A stretch of DNA of 64,000 nt from Fructilactobacillus cliffordii. Its GTDB lineage: Bacteria > Bacillota > Bacilli > Lactobacillales > Lactobacillaceae. Position 1 is the first letter of the stretch. Each line of letters opens with the position of its first letter. The stretch covers positions 186,001 through 250,000 of the forward strand of contig NZ_CP097117.1 of NCBI RefSeq assembly GCF_024029355.1, in the 5' to 3' direction. The notes beneath the pieces are model-generated. The model saw only the letters and a program-made list of their open reading frames with translations, was not told where the DNA came from and searched no databases. The position numbers and the translations under genes were made by a program. This document shows positions 1 through 8,817 of the stretch, in pieces.

Positions 1-2534
1 GCTCGGGCGCGCATCAACGGACTATCTGGAGCGGCAAATGGAATTCGGGGAATGATGATTGATTTTAGGTAGTTCGGTGGGAAATCCACCCCCTCCCAAA
101 AACCATTGGCCCCTAAAATGATAGGGGCCTTCTTACCTTCCGAACGCCGAATAATCTTACTTTGACTTCCAGAAATTCCGGCCGCTAGAACCATCCCGAT
201 TCCTGCTTGATCATGCAGTTTCGCATAAACCGCTTGAATCAACTCCAGGGAGTTAAACAGGACTAGCGTTGGAACCGGTTGCGCATGGTAAATTTTTTGA
301 ATCGAATTGGCCACAAACGCCACGTATTCCTCATTCTCAACCACAGCTGGCATCGGTGTGTTTTCTGCAATCATTAACTGAACCTGTTTTTGATAGTCAA
401 AGTCAGCTGCCAACCGCTTCATCCGGGTGTTATTCCGTCTTAAGTCTAATTGATCGTAAATATATTGTGATTTTTTCGAAGTAAAAAGTACGGCTCCCGT
501 AAAGATAATTGGTTTAAAATATTGATAAATTTGCTTATGCAAGCGCGTACTGGTGTCAAACCGCGCTAACTCTAGACGCATGTTATTCGGATCATGGTCA
601 GCCCCGTATCGCAACCAAAAACCGTCAACACTTTGCTGCTCAGCCACGGAACGTAAAAACAATTGCATCTGTGCTAATCCTTGCAGCACTTGATGCACGT
701 GTTCGTTAAATCGTAAAAACGTTTCGTATTCAGAAGCCAACCACTGACCATCCGTCTGCCCGAGACTTTGGTTGATAGTAGTTAAAAGTTGCTCCAACCG
801 CCGGGCTTGTTGTTCTTGATGCTTTAATTCTACCTGCTGTTGTCGCATAAACTGGTTTAGTTTTGCTGCTGAAACTCCAATTACATTCGCTTGCTGGGTA
901 AACCGAACTTGCAGCGACTGTATCAAATTTTGTAACAATTGCTGTTGCTGCTCTTCGATTTGCGTTAAAGAAGCAACCAATCGTTGTAAATTGGCACTTA
1001 AATTTCGATTTCGTTGCACAATCTCCGTTAAATTTTGTTCGTGAGTTTGAAAGATATCATTCCGCACTCGCCCTACGTTTGCTTTGACGGCTCCTAACCA
1101 CCATTCTTGGCGTTGGGCGGCAAAAGCGACCTCTGGTAAATGATGGGCTTCGTCCACCACTAAATACGGAATCCCCGTCAGTTGACTGGTTAACCGTGTG
1201 GCATTTTGATACAAATAGTGGTGATTAACAATAATTATATCTGTCGTTTGCAGGCGTTGCATTTGCCAGTGCCAAAAATCATAGTCCCCAAACTCGCTGT
1301 CAGTAAATTGAGGTTCTGACTGGTAATTAACCTGTTGTAAAATGGCTGCATTGTGGGGAATGTGCAGTTCATCTAAATCACCCGTTTCCGTCTCTGTCAG
1401 CCAGACCAAAATCTGGGCCTTACTAAACTGTGATAGATGATTACTATCATCCGCCACGACTGCCGTCGCAAAGCGGGACAAATCCAGGTAGTGACGTTTG
1501 CTTTTCAAGACTAGCGATTGCAAGTGAAAGCCCAAGTCTTGATTAAGTTGTTCTTGCACGACCGTCTGGAGCTGTTCTTGCAAGCTAATCGTTGCTGTAC
1601 TAATTACAACAGGGGTGCCACTTTGACTTAAAAAAGCCAATGGGACTAAATAGCCTAGCGTTTTCCCACTTCCAGTAGGCGCCTCAATTAATAAGTTTCG
1701 GGCGGGTTGTTTACCATCCGCAAAGTTTCGATAGATTAAATTCATCATTTTACTTTGCGACGCCCGCCATTCCAAGTGACCCGCAAAGTCTCGTTCCTTT
1801 TGCTTTTTGGACAAGGGAAATTTAGCTAACCGATTGTGTTGCGCTGCCGCAGGCAAGTGATGTTTTTTTAATACCAACCCTTCTAGTTCAATTAAACCAG
1901 CGGGCAGATGATCGTGTTTAGGATGCACCTTTGCCCCCATTTTAATGAATTCATGGGTTTGCTGGGGGAGCTTCAAATCTAACGCTAACAAGGATTGCAA
2001 AGTTGCATTCGGTAAGTCCTGCATCCGTTGGGCAATTCGCAGCAATAGCTGGGCGGTGGCATCCGCGTCGCTAGCAGAAGAATGTGGATGTTGATGTTGA
2101 ATCTGAAAATGAGCACTTAGATCACTTAATCGATAACTAGTTAACGTCGGAAAAAAGATTTGACTGAGGGTCACCGTATCAATCGCTTCAATCTCTAGGG
2201 AAGGAAAGCCCACGCGTTCTAAATGGTGATTCAAAAAGGGAAAGTCAAAGTTAACGTTATGCGCCACAAAGACCGTTCCTCGTAACATTTGATAAATTTG
2301 GGGCGCCAACTGATCAAAACTGGGCGCCGTCTTAATCGTGGTTTGATCAATCCCGGTTAATTCGGTAATTTCGCGAGGAATTGCCACCCCATCGTTTACG
2401 TACGTTGAAAAAGTAGAACTAATCTTGCCGTTCTGCACGAAACTCACACTAAATTGAATAATGCGGTCGTCACGCCGTAAATCAGTTCCCGTGGTTTCCA
2501 TATCCACCACAGCGTATTTCGAGTTTGAGTCCAT
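1..2534 (-). CDS. dinG: DinG-type helicase with N-terminal DnaQ-like exonuclease domain (3' end outside window)
   Basis: Translated on the minus strand from ATG at 2534, this frame stays open to the window edge (at least 844 codons), so the C-terminus is missing. The N-terminus holds a DEDD exonuclease motif I (DMETTG, residues 11-16) and later exonuclease motifs. A superfamily 2 helicase follows: Walker A APTGSGKT near residue 283, DEAH box near 461, and a late motif ILGANGFWEGVDFP near the edge. I see no iron-sulphur cysteine cluster, as is known for the Firmicute DinG subgroup with a nuclease domain. The usual family length is about 900-950 residues. The role is probably in DNA repair; the substrate cannot be read from sequence. 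It is divergent from the mevalonate operon. Confidence 0.93.
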   Translation of the reverse strand, partial: MDSNSKYAVVDMETTGTDLRRDDRIIQFSVSFVQNGKISSTFSTYVNDGVAIPREITELTGIDQTTIKTAPSFDQLAPQIYQMLRGTVFVAHNVNFDFPFLNHHLERVGFPSLEIEAIDTVTLSQIFFPTLTSYRLSDLSAHFQIQHQHPHSSASDADATAQLLLRIAQRMQDLPNATLQSLLALDLKLPQQTHEFIKMGAKVHPKHDHLPAGLIELEGLVLKKHHLPAAAQHNRLAKFPLSKKQKERDFAGHLEWRASQSKMMNLIYRNFADGKQPARNLLIEAPTGSGKTLGYLVPLAFLSQSGTPVVISTATISLQEQLQTVVQEQLNQDLGFHLQSLVLKSKRHYLDLSRFATAVVADDSNHLSQFSKAQILVWLTETETGDLDELHIPHNAAILQQVNYQSEPQFTDSEFGDYDFWHWQMQRLQTTDIIIVNHHYLYQNATRLTSQLTGIPYLVVDEAHHLPEVAFAAQRQEWWLGAVKANVGRVRNDIFQTHEQNLTEIVQRNRNLSANLQRLVASLTQIEEQQQQLLQNLIQSLQVRFTQQANVIGVSAAKLNQFMRQQQVELKHQEQQARRLEQLLTTINQSLGQTDGQWLASEYETFLRFNEHVHQVLQGLAQMQLFLRSVAEQQSVDGFWLRYGADHDPNNMRLELARFDTSTRLHKQIYQYFKPIIFTGAVLFTSKKSQYIYDQLDLRRNNTRMKRLAADFDYQKQVQLMIAENTPMPAVVENEEYVAFVANSIQKIYHAQPVPTLVLFNSLELIQAVYAKLHDQAGIGMVLAAGISGSQSKIIRRSEGKKAPIILGANGFWEGVDFPPNYLKSIIIPRIPFAAPDSPLMRAR

Positions 2535-2639
2535 CACGTATCTGCCTACTTTCGTTTCTAACTACGCTCATTTTACTACAAATCCTACGGAAACGGGTTC
2601 CTCGGCTTCAAGTTCAAAATCAAAGTTTATTTCTGACTA

Positions 2640-2648
2640 TGGTAGAAT
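2640..2648 (+). promoter_or_regulatory. Extended -10 promoter of the mevalonate operon
   Basis: TG at 2640-2641 plus TAGAAT at 2643-2648 form an extended -10 element 28 bases before mvk, in the gap divergent from dinG. No good -35 hexamer is visible at 17 bp spacing. Confidence 0.5.
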
Positions 2649-2676
2649 AAGACTGATAAGAAAGTGAGCGATTGAA

Positions 2677-3636
2677 ATGAAAAAGAAAGCGACGGGTCAC
2701 AGTCACGCCAAGGTGATTTTTTTAGGCGAACATAGTGCCGTTTATCATCAGCCTGCCATTGTTTTTCCCGTTCCCCAGGCAAACGTTACCGCAACGCTAC
2801 AAGCGTCGAATCAAGGTGTAACCACCATTCACAGTCAGTACTATTCCGGTCCCATTGCGGACTTGCCCGCATCAATGGCTGGGATTACGGCGTTAATTCA
2901 AAAACTACACCAAGAATTAAATCGCCAGCACCAACCAATGAACTTGGAAATTAACAGTACAATTCCCTTGGGACGCGGAATGGGGTCTTCAGCAGCCATT
3001 GCGAGTGCCATCATCCGCGGGTACTTTGCTTTTTTTGAAACGCCTCTGTCTCGAGCAACTCTAACCGAGTACACCGACATTGAAGAAAAAATTACCCACG
3101 GAAATCCGAGTGGGATTGACGCCCAAACGGTGAACGTTAGTCATCCGATTCTGTACGAGCAACAACAATTTATTGATTTTACCCCGCAGCTATCGGGCTT
3201 TTTGGTGATTGCAGATACTGGCTTAGCAGGCAATACTAAGACAGCGGTGAACCAGGTTCGGGAATTTCTCGAGGCCGACCCAGTTCGTCAAGAACTCATT
3301 ACTCGCTTAGGACACCTAACCGAAGTGGTTAAAACTTCCTTAACGAATCAGGATTTAGTAAAAACGGGACAGGTGCTAACCGAGGCACAGGCAATTCTAA
3401 CCGCCCTCGGCGTTAGCACGACCCAAATTGAACAACTAGTGGCCGTGGCCAACCAAGCAGGAGCTCTAGGAGCCAAATTAACTGGGAGTGGTTTAGGCGG
3501 TTGTATCATTGCGTTAGCGCCCGATTATCCTAGTGCAAAACGAATTGCCGCAGCCTTAACGGACTACGGAGCCACTCAAACGTGGATTCAATCATTAACC
3601 GAATTAAATCCAGAGGAGAATAATAACGATGAATAA
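2677..3636 (+). CDS. mvk: Mevalonate kinase
   Basis: A GHMP-superfamily kinase of 319 residues that phosphorylates mevalonate to 5-phosphomevalonate in the cytosol. Visible motifs are the N-terminal GHSHAKVIFLGEH segment, the phosphate-binding loop GRGMGSSAA (residues 99-107), the NPSGID segment with a candidate catalytic Asp at 148, and the C-terminal TGSGLGG loop. It is first of four genes (mvk-mvaD-pmk-fni) covering mevalonate to IPP/DMAPP. Its stop overlaps the mvaD start by 8 nt, implying translational coupling. The upstream enzymes HMG-CoA synthase and reductase are not in this window. The ribosome binding site is weak. Confidence 0.95.
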   Translation: MKKKATGHSHAKVIFLGEHSAVYHQPAIVFPVPQANVTATLQASNQGVTTIHSQYYSGPIADLPASMAGITALIQKLHQELNRQHQPMNLEINSTIPLGRGMGSSAAIASAIIRGYFAFFETPLSRATLTEYTDIEEKITHGNPSGIDAQTVNVSHPILYEQQQFIDFTPQLSGFLVIADTGLAGNTKTAVNQVREFLEADPVRQELITRLGHLTEVVKTSLTNQDLVKTGQVLTEAQAILTALGVSTTQIEQLVAVANQAGALGAKLTGSGLGGCIIALAPDYPSAKRIAAALTDYGATQTWIQSLTELNPEENNNDE

Positions 3637-4606
3637 CTACGCTAAAGCCCGCGCGCATACCAATATCGCCCTGGTTAAGTACTGGGGAAAGATAAACTCA
3701 GCGCTAAAGTTACCGACTACTAGCAGTCTTTCACTAACACTTGACCAATTTTATACCGATACGAGCGTGCAGTTTAACGAAACCCTAACTAACGATCAGG
3801 TAACATTCAATGAACGTCGTTTAAATGAACGGTCCGCCCGCCGCATTACTGATTTCTTGGATCTAGTTCGTAACCAAGCCGGGATTACCACTAAGGCAGT
3901 TGTTCAAACTACCAACAACGTTCCCACTGCTGCCGGGTTGGCTTCTTCTGCCTCCGGCTTTGCCGCCTTGGCCGCTGCCGCTAGTAAAGCCAGTGGCTTG
4001 CGGTTAAATCATCGTGAACTTTCCCGGATGGCGCGGCGTGGATCCGGATCCGCTACTAGGTCGATTGACGGGGGATTTGTCGAGTGGCACAAGGGAATTG
4101 GGGATCGAACTTCCTTTGCGACCCAGGTTGCTCCAGCCGACTACTGGGATTTAAACGTCATTGCCATTTTAGTGAACCAACAACCTAAAAAAATGAGTAG
4201 TTCTGAGGGCATGCAGCTGTCGCAAACGACCTCCCCCTACTACCACGAATGGGAAAAACTTTGCCAACGTGACTTAAAAAAGCTTAAAATAGCAATTAAA
4301 AACCATAACTTTAATGATTTAGGAAACATTGCGGAAGAAAATGCGATGCGGATGCACGCGCTGACCCTAAGTGCCGCTCCGGATTTTTGCTACTTTGACG
4401 CGGATTCTTTAAAGGCGATGCGCATCGTTCATCAGCTTCGCGAATCCGGGATTCCGTGCTACTTCACCATGGATGCTGGTCCCAACGTTAAAGTTTTAGT
4501 AGAACCAGAACATCGGGAGTCCGTCGTTTCAACCTTACAAACTGCGTTTGGACCAGATAACATTGTCGTGGCTGCTCCCGGTCCCGGTGTTCAATATCTC
4601 ACGTAG
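3629..4606 (+). CDS. mvaD: Diphosphomevalonate decarboxylase
   Basis: ATP-dependent decarboxylation of mevalonate diphosphate to isopentenyl diphosphate; 325 residues, normal for the family. The N-terminal ALVKYWGK motif, the glycine/serine-rich PTAAGLASSASGFAAL loop (about residue 100) and the SIDGGFVEW segment with the candidate catalytic Asp are diagnostic of this GHMP family member. GAGGAG at 3613-3618 lies inside the end of mvk and serves the overlapping start. Confidence 0.96.
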   Translation: MNNYAKARAHTNIALVKYWGKINSALKLPTTSSLSLTLDQFYTDTSVQFNETLTNDQVTFNERRLNERSARRITDFLDLVRNQAGITTKAVVQTTNNVPTAAGLASSASGFAALAAAASKASGLRLNHRELSRMARRGSGSATRSIDGGFVEWHKGIGDRTSFATQVAPADYWDLNVIAILVNQQPKKMSSSEGMQLSQTTSPYYHEWEKLCQRDLKKLKIAIKNHNFNDLGNIAEENAMRMHALTLSAAPDFCYFDADSLKAMRIVHQLRESGIPCYFTMDAGPNVKVLVEPEHRESVVSTLQTAFGPDNIVVAAPGPGVQYLT

Positions 4607-4620
4607 AAAGAAGACTAACA

Positions 4621-5688
4621 TTGATTAAAACAAGCACCCCAGGAAAATTATATCTTGCCGGTGAGTATGCCGTTGTTGAAAACGGTAATCCTGCAATTAT
4701 TGCGGCGGTTAATCGGTTTGTCACCGTCACCATTGATGAAAACACAGACCGCTGTTCCATCACTTCAAAACAGTACGAAAATCATCTCGTCCACTGGGAA
4801 CGAATTAACTCGCGGATGGTAGTTGATGATCGGGATAATCCCTTTCAATACATCATTGCAGCCATTCAGGTCACCGAAGACTACGTGCAGGCGCTGGGAA
4901 AGCCGACCCAGAAATATCACCTTAGTGTGAATAGTGACCTTGACAGTGGTACGGGAAAAAAATATGGTTTGGGTTCCTCGGCAGCCGTAACGGTAGCCAC
5001 GATCAAAGCCCTTTGCCAGTTGTATCACCTCAACGTTAGTAAGGTGCAATTATTTAAACTCGCAGCGATTGCCCACTTTAGCGTGCAGGGCAATGGGTCA
5101 TTAGGTGACGTAGCTTCTAGCGTGTTTGGCGGACTAATCACCTATTGCTCCTTTGATCGGCAATGGCTTTCTGAATTTTTACATAAAATTACCCTGCCGG
5201 AGCTCTTAAAACTCGAATGGCCCCGCTTAGAAATCACTCCCCTGCAAATTCCACCAGTCTTACGCTTTCTAGTGGGCTGGACCGGTTCCCCTGCTTCTAC
5301 GTCCCAGTTAATCGACAAGGTGGAACTGAAAAAAGGAAAACATGGAATTCACTACGAACGCTTCTTACATGACAGCAATAAGTGTGTTCGCGAAATTACC
5401 AACGGTTTTCGCCAAAATAACATCCGCTTGATTATGCAAAACATCAAGAAAAATCGGGAACTGTTGCAATCCTTGAGTCAGATGGCTGGAGTTCCCATCG
5501 AAACCCCCCAGTTAACCCGTTTAATTGAAATCGCAGAACAATTTGGCGGAGTAGCAAAAACCTCTGGCGCTGGAGGAGGCGACTGCGGCATTGTTCTGAT
5601 TAAATCTGATTGTGACATTGCCGGGTTAAAGGCCGCCTGGCGGGAAGCTGACATTGAGCCACTCGACCTCTCAATTTATAACTACTAA
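4621..5688 (+). CDS. mvaK2: Phosphomevalonate kinase
   Basis: GHMP kinase of 355 residues converting 5-phosphomevalonate to mevalonate 5-diphosphate. The N-terminus PGKLYLAGEYAVV, the nucleotide loop KYGLGSSAAVTVA (about residues 114-126) and the C-terminal KTSGAGGGDCG segment match Gram-positive phosphomevalonate kinases. It starts at TTG (4621), 14 nt after the mvaD stop, with an AGAAAGAAG ribosome binding site; the rare start may lower its translation relative to its neighbours. Third gene of the operon. Confidence 0.94.
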   Translation: MIKTSTPGKLYLAGEYAVVENGNPAIIAAVNRFVTVTIDENTDRCSITSKQYENHLVHWERINSRMVVDDRDNPFQYIIAAIQVTEDYVQALGKPTQKYHLSVNSDLDSGTGKKYGLGSSAAVTVATIKALCQLYHLNVSKVQLFKLAAIAHFSVQGNGSLGDVASSVFGGLITYCSFDRQWLSEFLHKITLPELLKLEWPRLEITPLQIPPVLRFLVGWTGSPASTSQLIDKVELKKGKHGIHYERFLHDSNKCVREITNGFRQNNIRLIMQNIKKNRELLQSLSQMAGVPIETPQLTRLIEIAEQFGGVAKTSGAGGGDCGIVLIKSDCDIAGLKAAWREADIEPLDLSIYNY

Positions 5689-5698
5689 GGAGGAATTC

Positions 5699-6733
5699 GT
5701 GATTAATCGTCAATCTCATCGCAAGGATGAACACGTTTCTCTAGCTAAAAAGTTTCATCAGCCATCTCACGCCGGTTTTGCTGATCTAAAATTCATTCCC
5801 AACGGTTTACCTGAACAAGCAGTTGCTAATATCGATCTGAAGACGTCATTAGCGGGGCATCCCCTCTCAGTCCCCTTTTACATCGAAGCAATGACCGGTG
5901 GTAGTACTTACACACAAAAGTTAAACCAGCAACTAGCTCAGGTCGCCAAAGAAACTGGACTGGCACTGGCGCTGGGAAGCGCCAGCGTAGCCTTAAAGGA
6001 TCCAGATAGTGCCGCCAGCTTTACAGTGGCCCGCAAAACTAACCCCACCGGAATGATCATGGGAAACGTCGGTGCTGGGGTCACTCCCGCAGCAGCACAG
6101 GCGGTCGTGGATCTCGTTCAGGCTGATGCCTTAGAGGTTCATCTAAACGTCGTCCAAGAACTAGTAATGCCTGAGGGCGACCGCGATTTTCATTGGGCAA
6201 CTAACCTACAAAACATCATCAACCACGTTTCGGTTCCGGTCATTGTCAAGGAAGTCGGATTTGGTCTTGATCAGGAAACCATCCGCCGGTTGCACCAACT
6301 CGGTGCCACCACTGTAAACGTGGGTGGCTTGGGCGGAACTAACTTTGCTCAAATCGAAAACTTTCGCAGAAAACGGAAAGAGATGGCTTATCTGGAGGAC
6401 TGGGGTTTAACCACCGTGCAGTCTCTGTACGAAGCCCAACAAGTTCCTGACGTCCAAGTGGTAGCAGCAGGTGGAGTTACAAATCCGCTAGAAATTGCTA
6501 AAGCCCTCGCTCTTGGTGCGGATGCCGTGGGGATTGCCAGTGAAATTTTAACCAATCTAATTGACAATGGCGTCGCAGATACCATCCAAATGATTCAGGA
6601 TTGGATTTATGGATTAAAGAGCATCATGACGGCGCTGGGAGTTCGAAATATTGCTGAACTTCGGACCCGTCCGGTGGTTCTAAGTCCCACGCTAGAAAGT
6701 TATTTACGGCAACGTAACATTCATACTAACTAA
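5699..6733 (+). CDS. fni: Type 2 isopentenyl-diphosphate delta-isomerase (FMN-dependent)
   Basis: Interconverts IPP and DMAPP using reduced FMN; 344 residues with a TIM-barrel flavoprotein pattern (EAMTGGS, LGSASVALKDP, QELVMPEGDR, VKEVGFG, VNVGGLGGTNF, AAGGV). I chose the GTG at 5699 because AAGGAGG at 5687-5693 sits 5 nt before it; an in-frame ATG at 5654 would overlap pmk and lacks a comparable site. Last gene of the mevalonate operon, followed by a strong terminator. Confidence 0.95.
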   Translation: MINRQSHRKDEHVSLAKKFHQPSHAGFADLKFIPNGLPEQAVANIDLKTSLAGHPLSVPFYIEAMTGGSTYTQKLNQQLAQVAKETGLALALGSASVALKDPDSAASFTVARKTNPTGMIMGNVGAGVTPAAAQAVVDLVQADALEVHLNVVQELVMPEGDRDFHWATNLQNIINHVSVPVIVKEVGFGLDQETIRRLHQLGATTVNVGGLGGTNFAQIENFRRKRKEMAYLEDWGLTTVQSLYEAQQVPDVQVVAAGGVTNPLEIAKALALGADAVGIASEILTNLIDNGVADTIQMIQDWIYGLKSIMTALGVRNIAELRTRPVVLSPTLESYLRQRNIHTN

Positions 6734-6763
6734 AAAATGATGAGCAAATGCTCATCATTTTTT
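6732..6763. terminator. Bidirectional terminator between fni and the CAAX-protease remnant
   Basis: A near-perfect inverted repeat with arms of about 15 bases (core ATGATGAGCA/TGCTCATCAT), flanked by A6 and T6 runs, works in both directions for the convergent genes. Confidence 0.9.
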
Positions 6764-6784
6764 AGTTAGGCTTACTTTTTTCAT

Positions 6785-7299
6785 TTAAAACAAAGCACTC
6801 ATAATTAATGCAAAATCTGAAATCCAATGGATATAAATCCCACTCCACAGCGTATTAGAATCTTTCCAGGAAGCAGTGATTGGATAACGAGTGATTCCTA
6901 CGATCAAAGGCATCAATAACTCAAAATGATAGTGAGGTAAATGTAAAAGCGCAAATAAGATACAACCTGATATATTTACAATGGGCCAAGCGAATCTTTT
7001 TAGTTTTGTTCTTAATAGTAAATGAATTAATGGAAGCAAAATTGAAGCCATTCCGACCTCTTCACCCACTAGAGATACTAAAAGTTTAAATGTGACCCAG
7101 ATTTTAAGAATTAAGGGGGCATGTAAGTGATACGATTCATTAAACATTGTTGTGTTATGAAATGCCTTAAAGTCATGGGGGAAAAATAAAATGATAACCA
7201 ATTAAAGCGAGAATCGAGTAAAATTGCCCCAGCAAAGCCAAGTAAGAAGAGCAAAACAGCGATGAAGTATCTTGGGGTTTTAAAGCTTAGCTTTACCAT
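6785..7299 (-). pseudogene. Frameshifted CPBP/CAAX-type intramembrane protease remnant
   Basis: Two overlapping minus-strand frames look like one broken gene. The first (7299 to 7111) begins MVKLSFKTPRYF and contains a hydrophobic segment. The second, in another frame and open to 6785, carries GEEVGMAS (motif 1 EE pair, but without the usual Arg), FALLHLPH (FxxxH motif 2) and HWISDF (motif 3-like). The frames overlap between about 7111 and 7200, where both read plausible protein, so one indel there would restore about 170 residues, still short for the family. The patch is more AT-rich than its neighbours. A sequencing error is the main alternative to genuine decay. Confidence 0.65.
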
Positions 7300-7473
7300 C
7301 TATGTGCTCCAAGTTTACTATTTACGTCATTTCTACCATTGGACCTTTCAAAATTACTGCGAATGTCTCTTTTATTATTAATAATGAATTCCATCTTTTA
7401 TGACATATTAATTAAGCATAACATGTTTACTAATTAGATGAAATTCTTATTTGTTTTTAATAATTAATGAAAA

Positions 7474-8817
7474 TTAAGCTTGAAATCGTAGTCCCTTCGG
7501 GAAGAAATTCTTCACGGTACCGTTTACCACTTTCCCAAATCCGACTGGCATTTGGTGATACACCAAAAGAGCCCAGCCTTTCGCTTGGATTTGATCGGTA
7601 GCAAAAATATCTCCGTGAACGTATTTTTGCCACTGATCATCGCTAAGCGCAATCGTACGTTGAACTTGTTCCGGGTTAAGGACCATTGCTAAACCGTAGC
7701 TCGGTTCAATCCGATTCTTCTTTAACGTTCCGAGGGGCGTTCCGGGGCGCATCACTTTCAATCCGTTTAAAGCCGGGATCTCTGGATTAAACGAATAAAG
7801 TTGTTCTTTAAACCGCAACAACGAACCAGCCTGAAAATTGGTCAGGTTCTGCTCCGCAAATTGTTGCCACTCTTTTCGCTCTGCTCCCGATGCACTGGCC
7901 TCTTGTTTTCTAATCTTAGTTGGCTTAGCAGTTTCCGTACTTTGAAGTTTGGCAATAAAATGACCGTCCCCTGCAAACAGCTGTGGAAAGAGCCGGACGG
8001 CATCCTGTAACTCAGGATTCCCGTTCGCCCACGCTGGTTGTCCACTGCTCATACCGGCTTGTTTTTCAAGTGGAATCATTTCTAATGCGTATTCATCCAA
8101 CAACCAGGCAATGATTTGTTCATCCTCTTCCGGTGCAAACGTACAGGTCGAATAAATTAGCTGCCCACCCGGTTTTAACATTTTAACGGCCTCGGTTAAG
8201 ATGTCACGCTGCCGCAGCGCACACTCAGCCGGATATTCTTCGTTCCAATAGGTCGTCGCCTCTGGATTCTTCCGGAACATCCCTTCTCCAGAACAGGGTG
8301 CATCCACCAGAATCTTATCAAAGTAAGCGGGAAAAGCTTTACTCAGGTGTTCCGGTGTCTCATTTAAAATTAACGGGTTCCACACACCAAATCGTTCAAG
8401 ATTTTCGACTAACACCTTGGCCCGGCTGCGGTTAATTTCGTTAGCAACCAGTAAACCTTGATTTTGCATTATCCCCGCCAACTGGGTTGATTTTCCCCCG
8501 GGAGCGGCACACAAATCAAGCACTCGTTCACCGGGTTGAGGATTGACCGCCTCTGCTACTAACATTGCCGACGGTTCTTGATTATAAACATACCCGCTTT
8601 GATGTTCTGGAGACTTGCCGGATACCTTGCCGTAATAACCATGCTGAATACCTGGGATGGGATGACTGGTATCGACGTCCAATTGCGCCGGACTCTTTAA
8701 GGGATTAATTCGAAATCCATGCTGTGGAGTGTCGGTAAAACTCTGTAAAAAGGCCGGAAACTGATCCCCTAGTAACCGTTCATATTTTGTTTTAAATGCT
8801 GCTGGTAATTCAATCAT
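7474..8817 (-). CDS. rsmF: RsmF/YebU-type 16S rRNA m5C methyltransferase
   Basis: A 447-residue SAM-dependent RNA cytosine-C5 methyltransferase of the NOL1/NOP2/Sun family. The SAM-binding segment LDLCAAPGGKSTQLA, the DAPCSGEGMF motif and the second catalytic Cys in YSTCTFAPEEDE are clear. The C-terminal extension (about residue 300 on) resembles the RNA-binding part of RsmF-like proteins, separating it from the rsmB gene also present here. I chose ATG at 8817, with GGAGG just upstream inside glpK; the genes overlap by 8 nt. The exact rRNA target is inferred from the family. Confidence 0.88.
   Translation of the reverse strand: MIELPAAFKTKYERLLGDQFPAFLQSFTDTPQHGFRINPLKSPAQLDVDTSHPIPGIQHGYYGKVSGKSPEHQSGYVYNQEPSAMLVAEAVNPQPGERVLDLCAAPGGKSTQLAGIMQNQGLLVANEINRSRAKVLVENLERFGVWNPLILNETPEHLSKAFPAYFDKILVDAPCSGEGMFRKNPEATTYWNEEYPAECALRQRDILTEAVKMLKPGGQLIYSTCTFAPEEDEQIIAWLLDEYALEMIPLEKQAGMSSGQPAWANGNPELQDAVRLFPQLFAGDGHFIAKLQSTETAKPTKIRKQEASASGAERKEWQQFAEQNLTNFQAGSLLRFKEQLYSFNPEIPALNGLKVMRPGTPLGTLKKNRIEPSYGLAMVLNPEQVQRTIALSDDQWQKYVHGDIFATDQIQAKGWALLVYHQMPVGFGKVVNGTVKNFFPKGLRFQA

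Noticed and set aside
2461-2667. Plus-strand open frame ahead of mvk
   Set aside because: Overlaps the dinG N-terminus and the promoter region; no ribosome binding site and no recognisable product.
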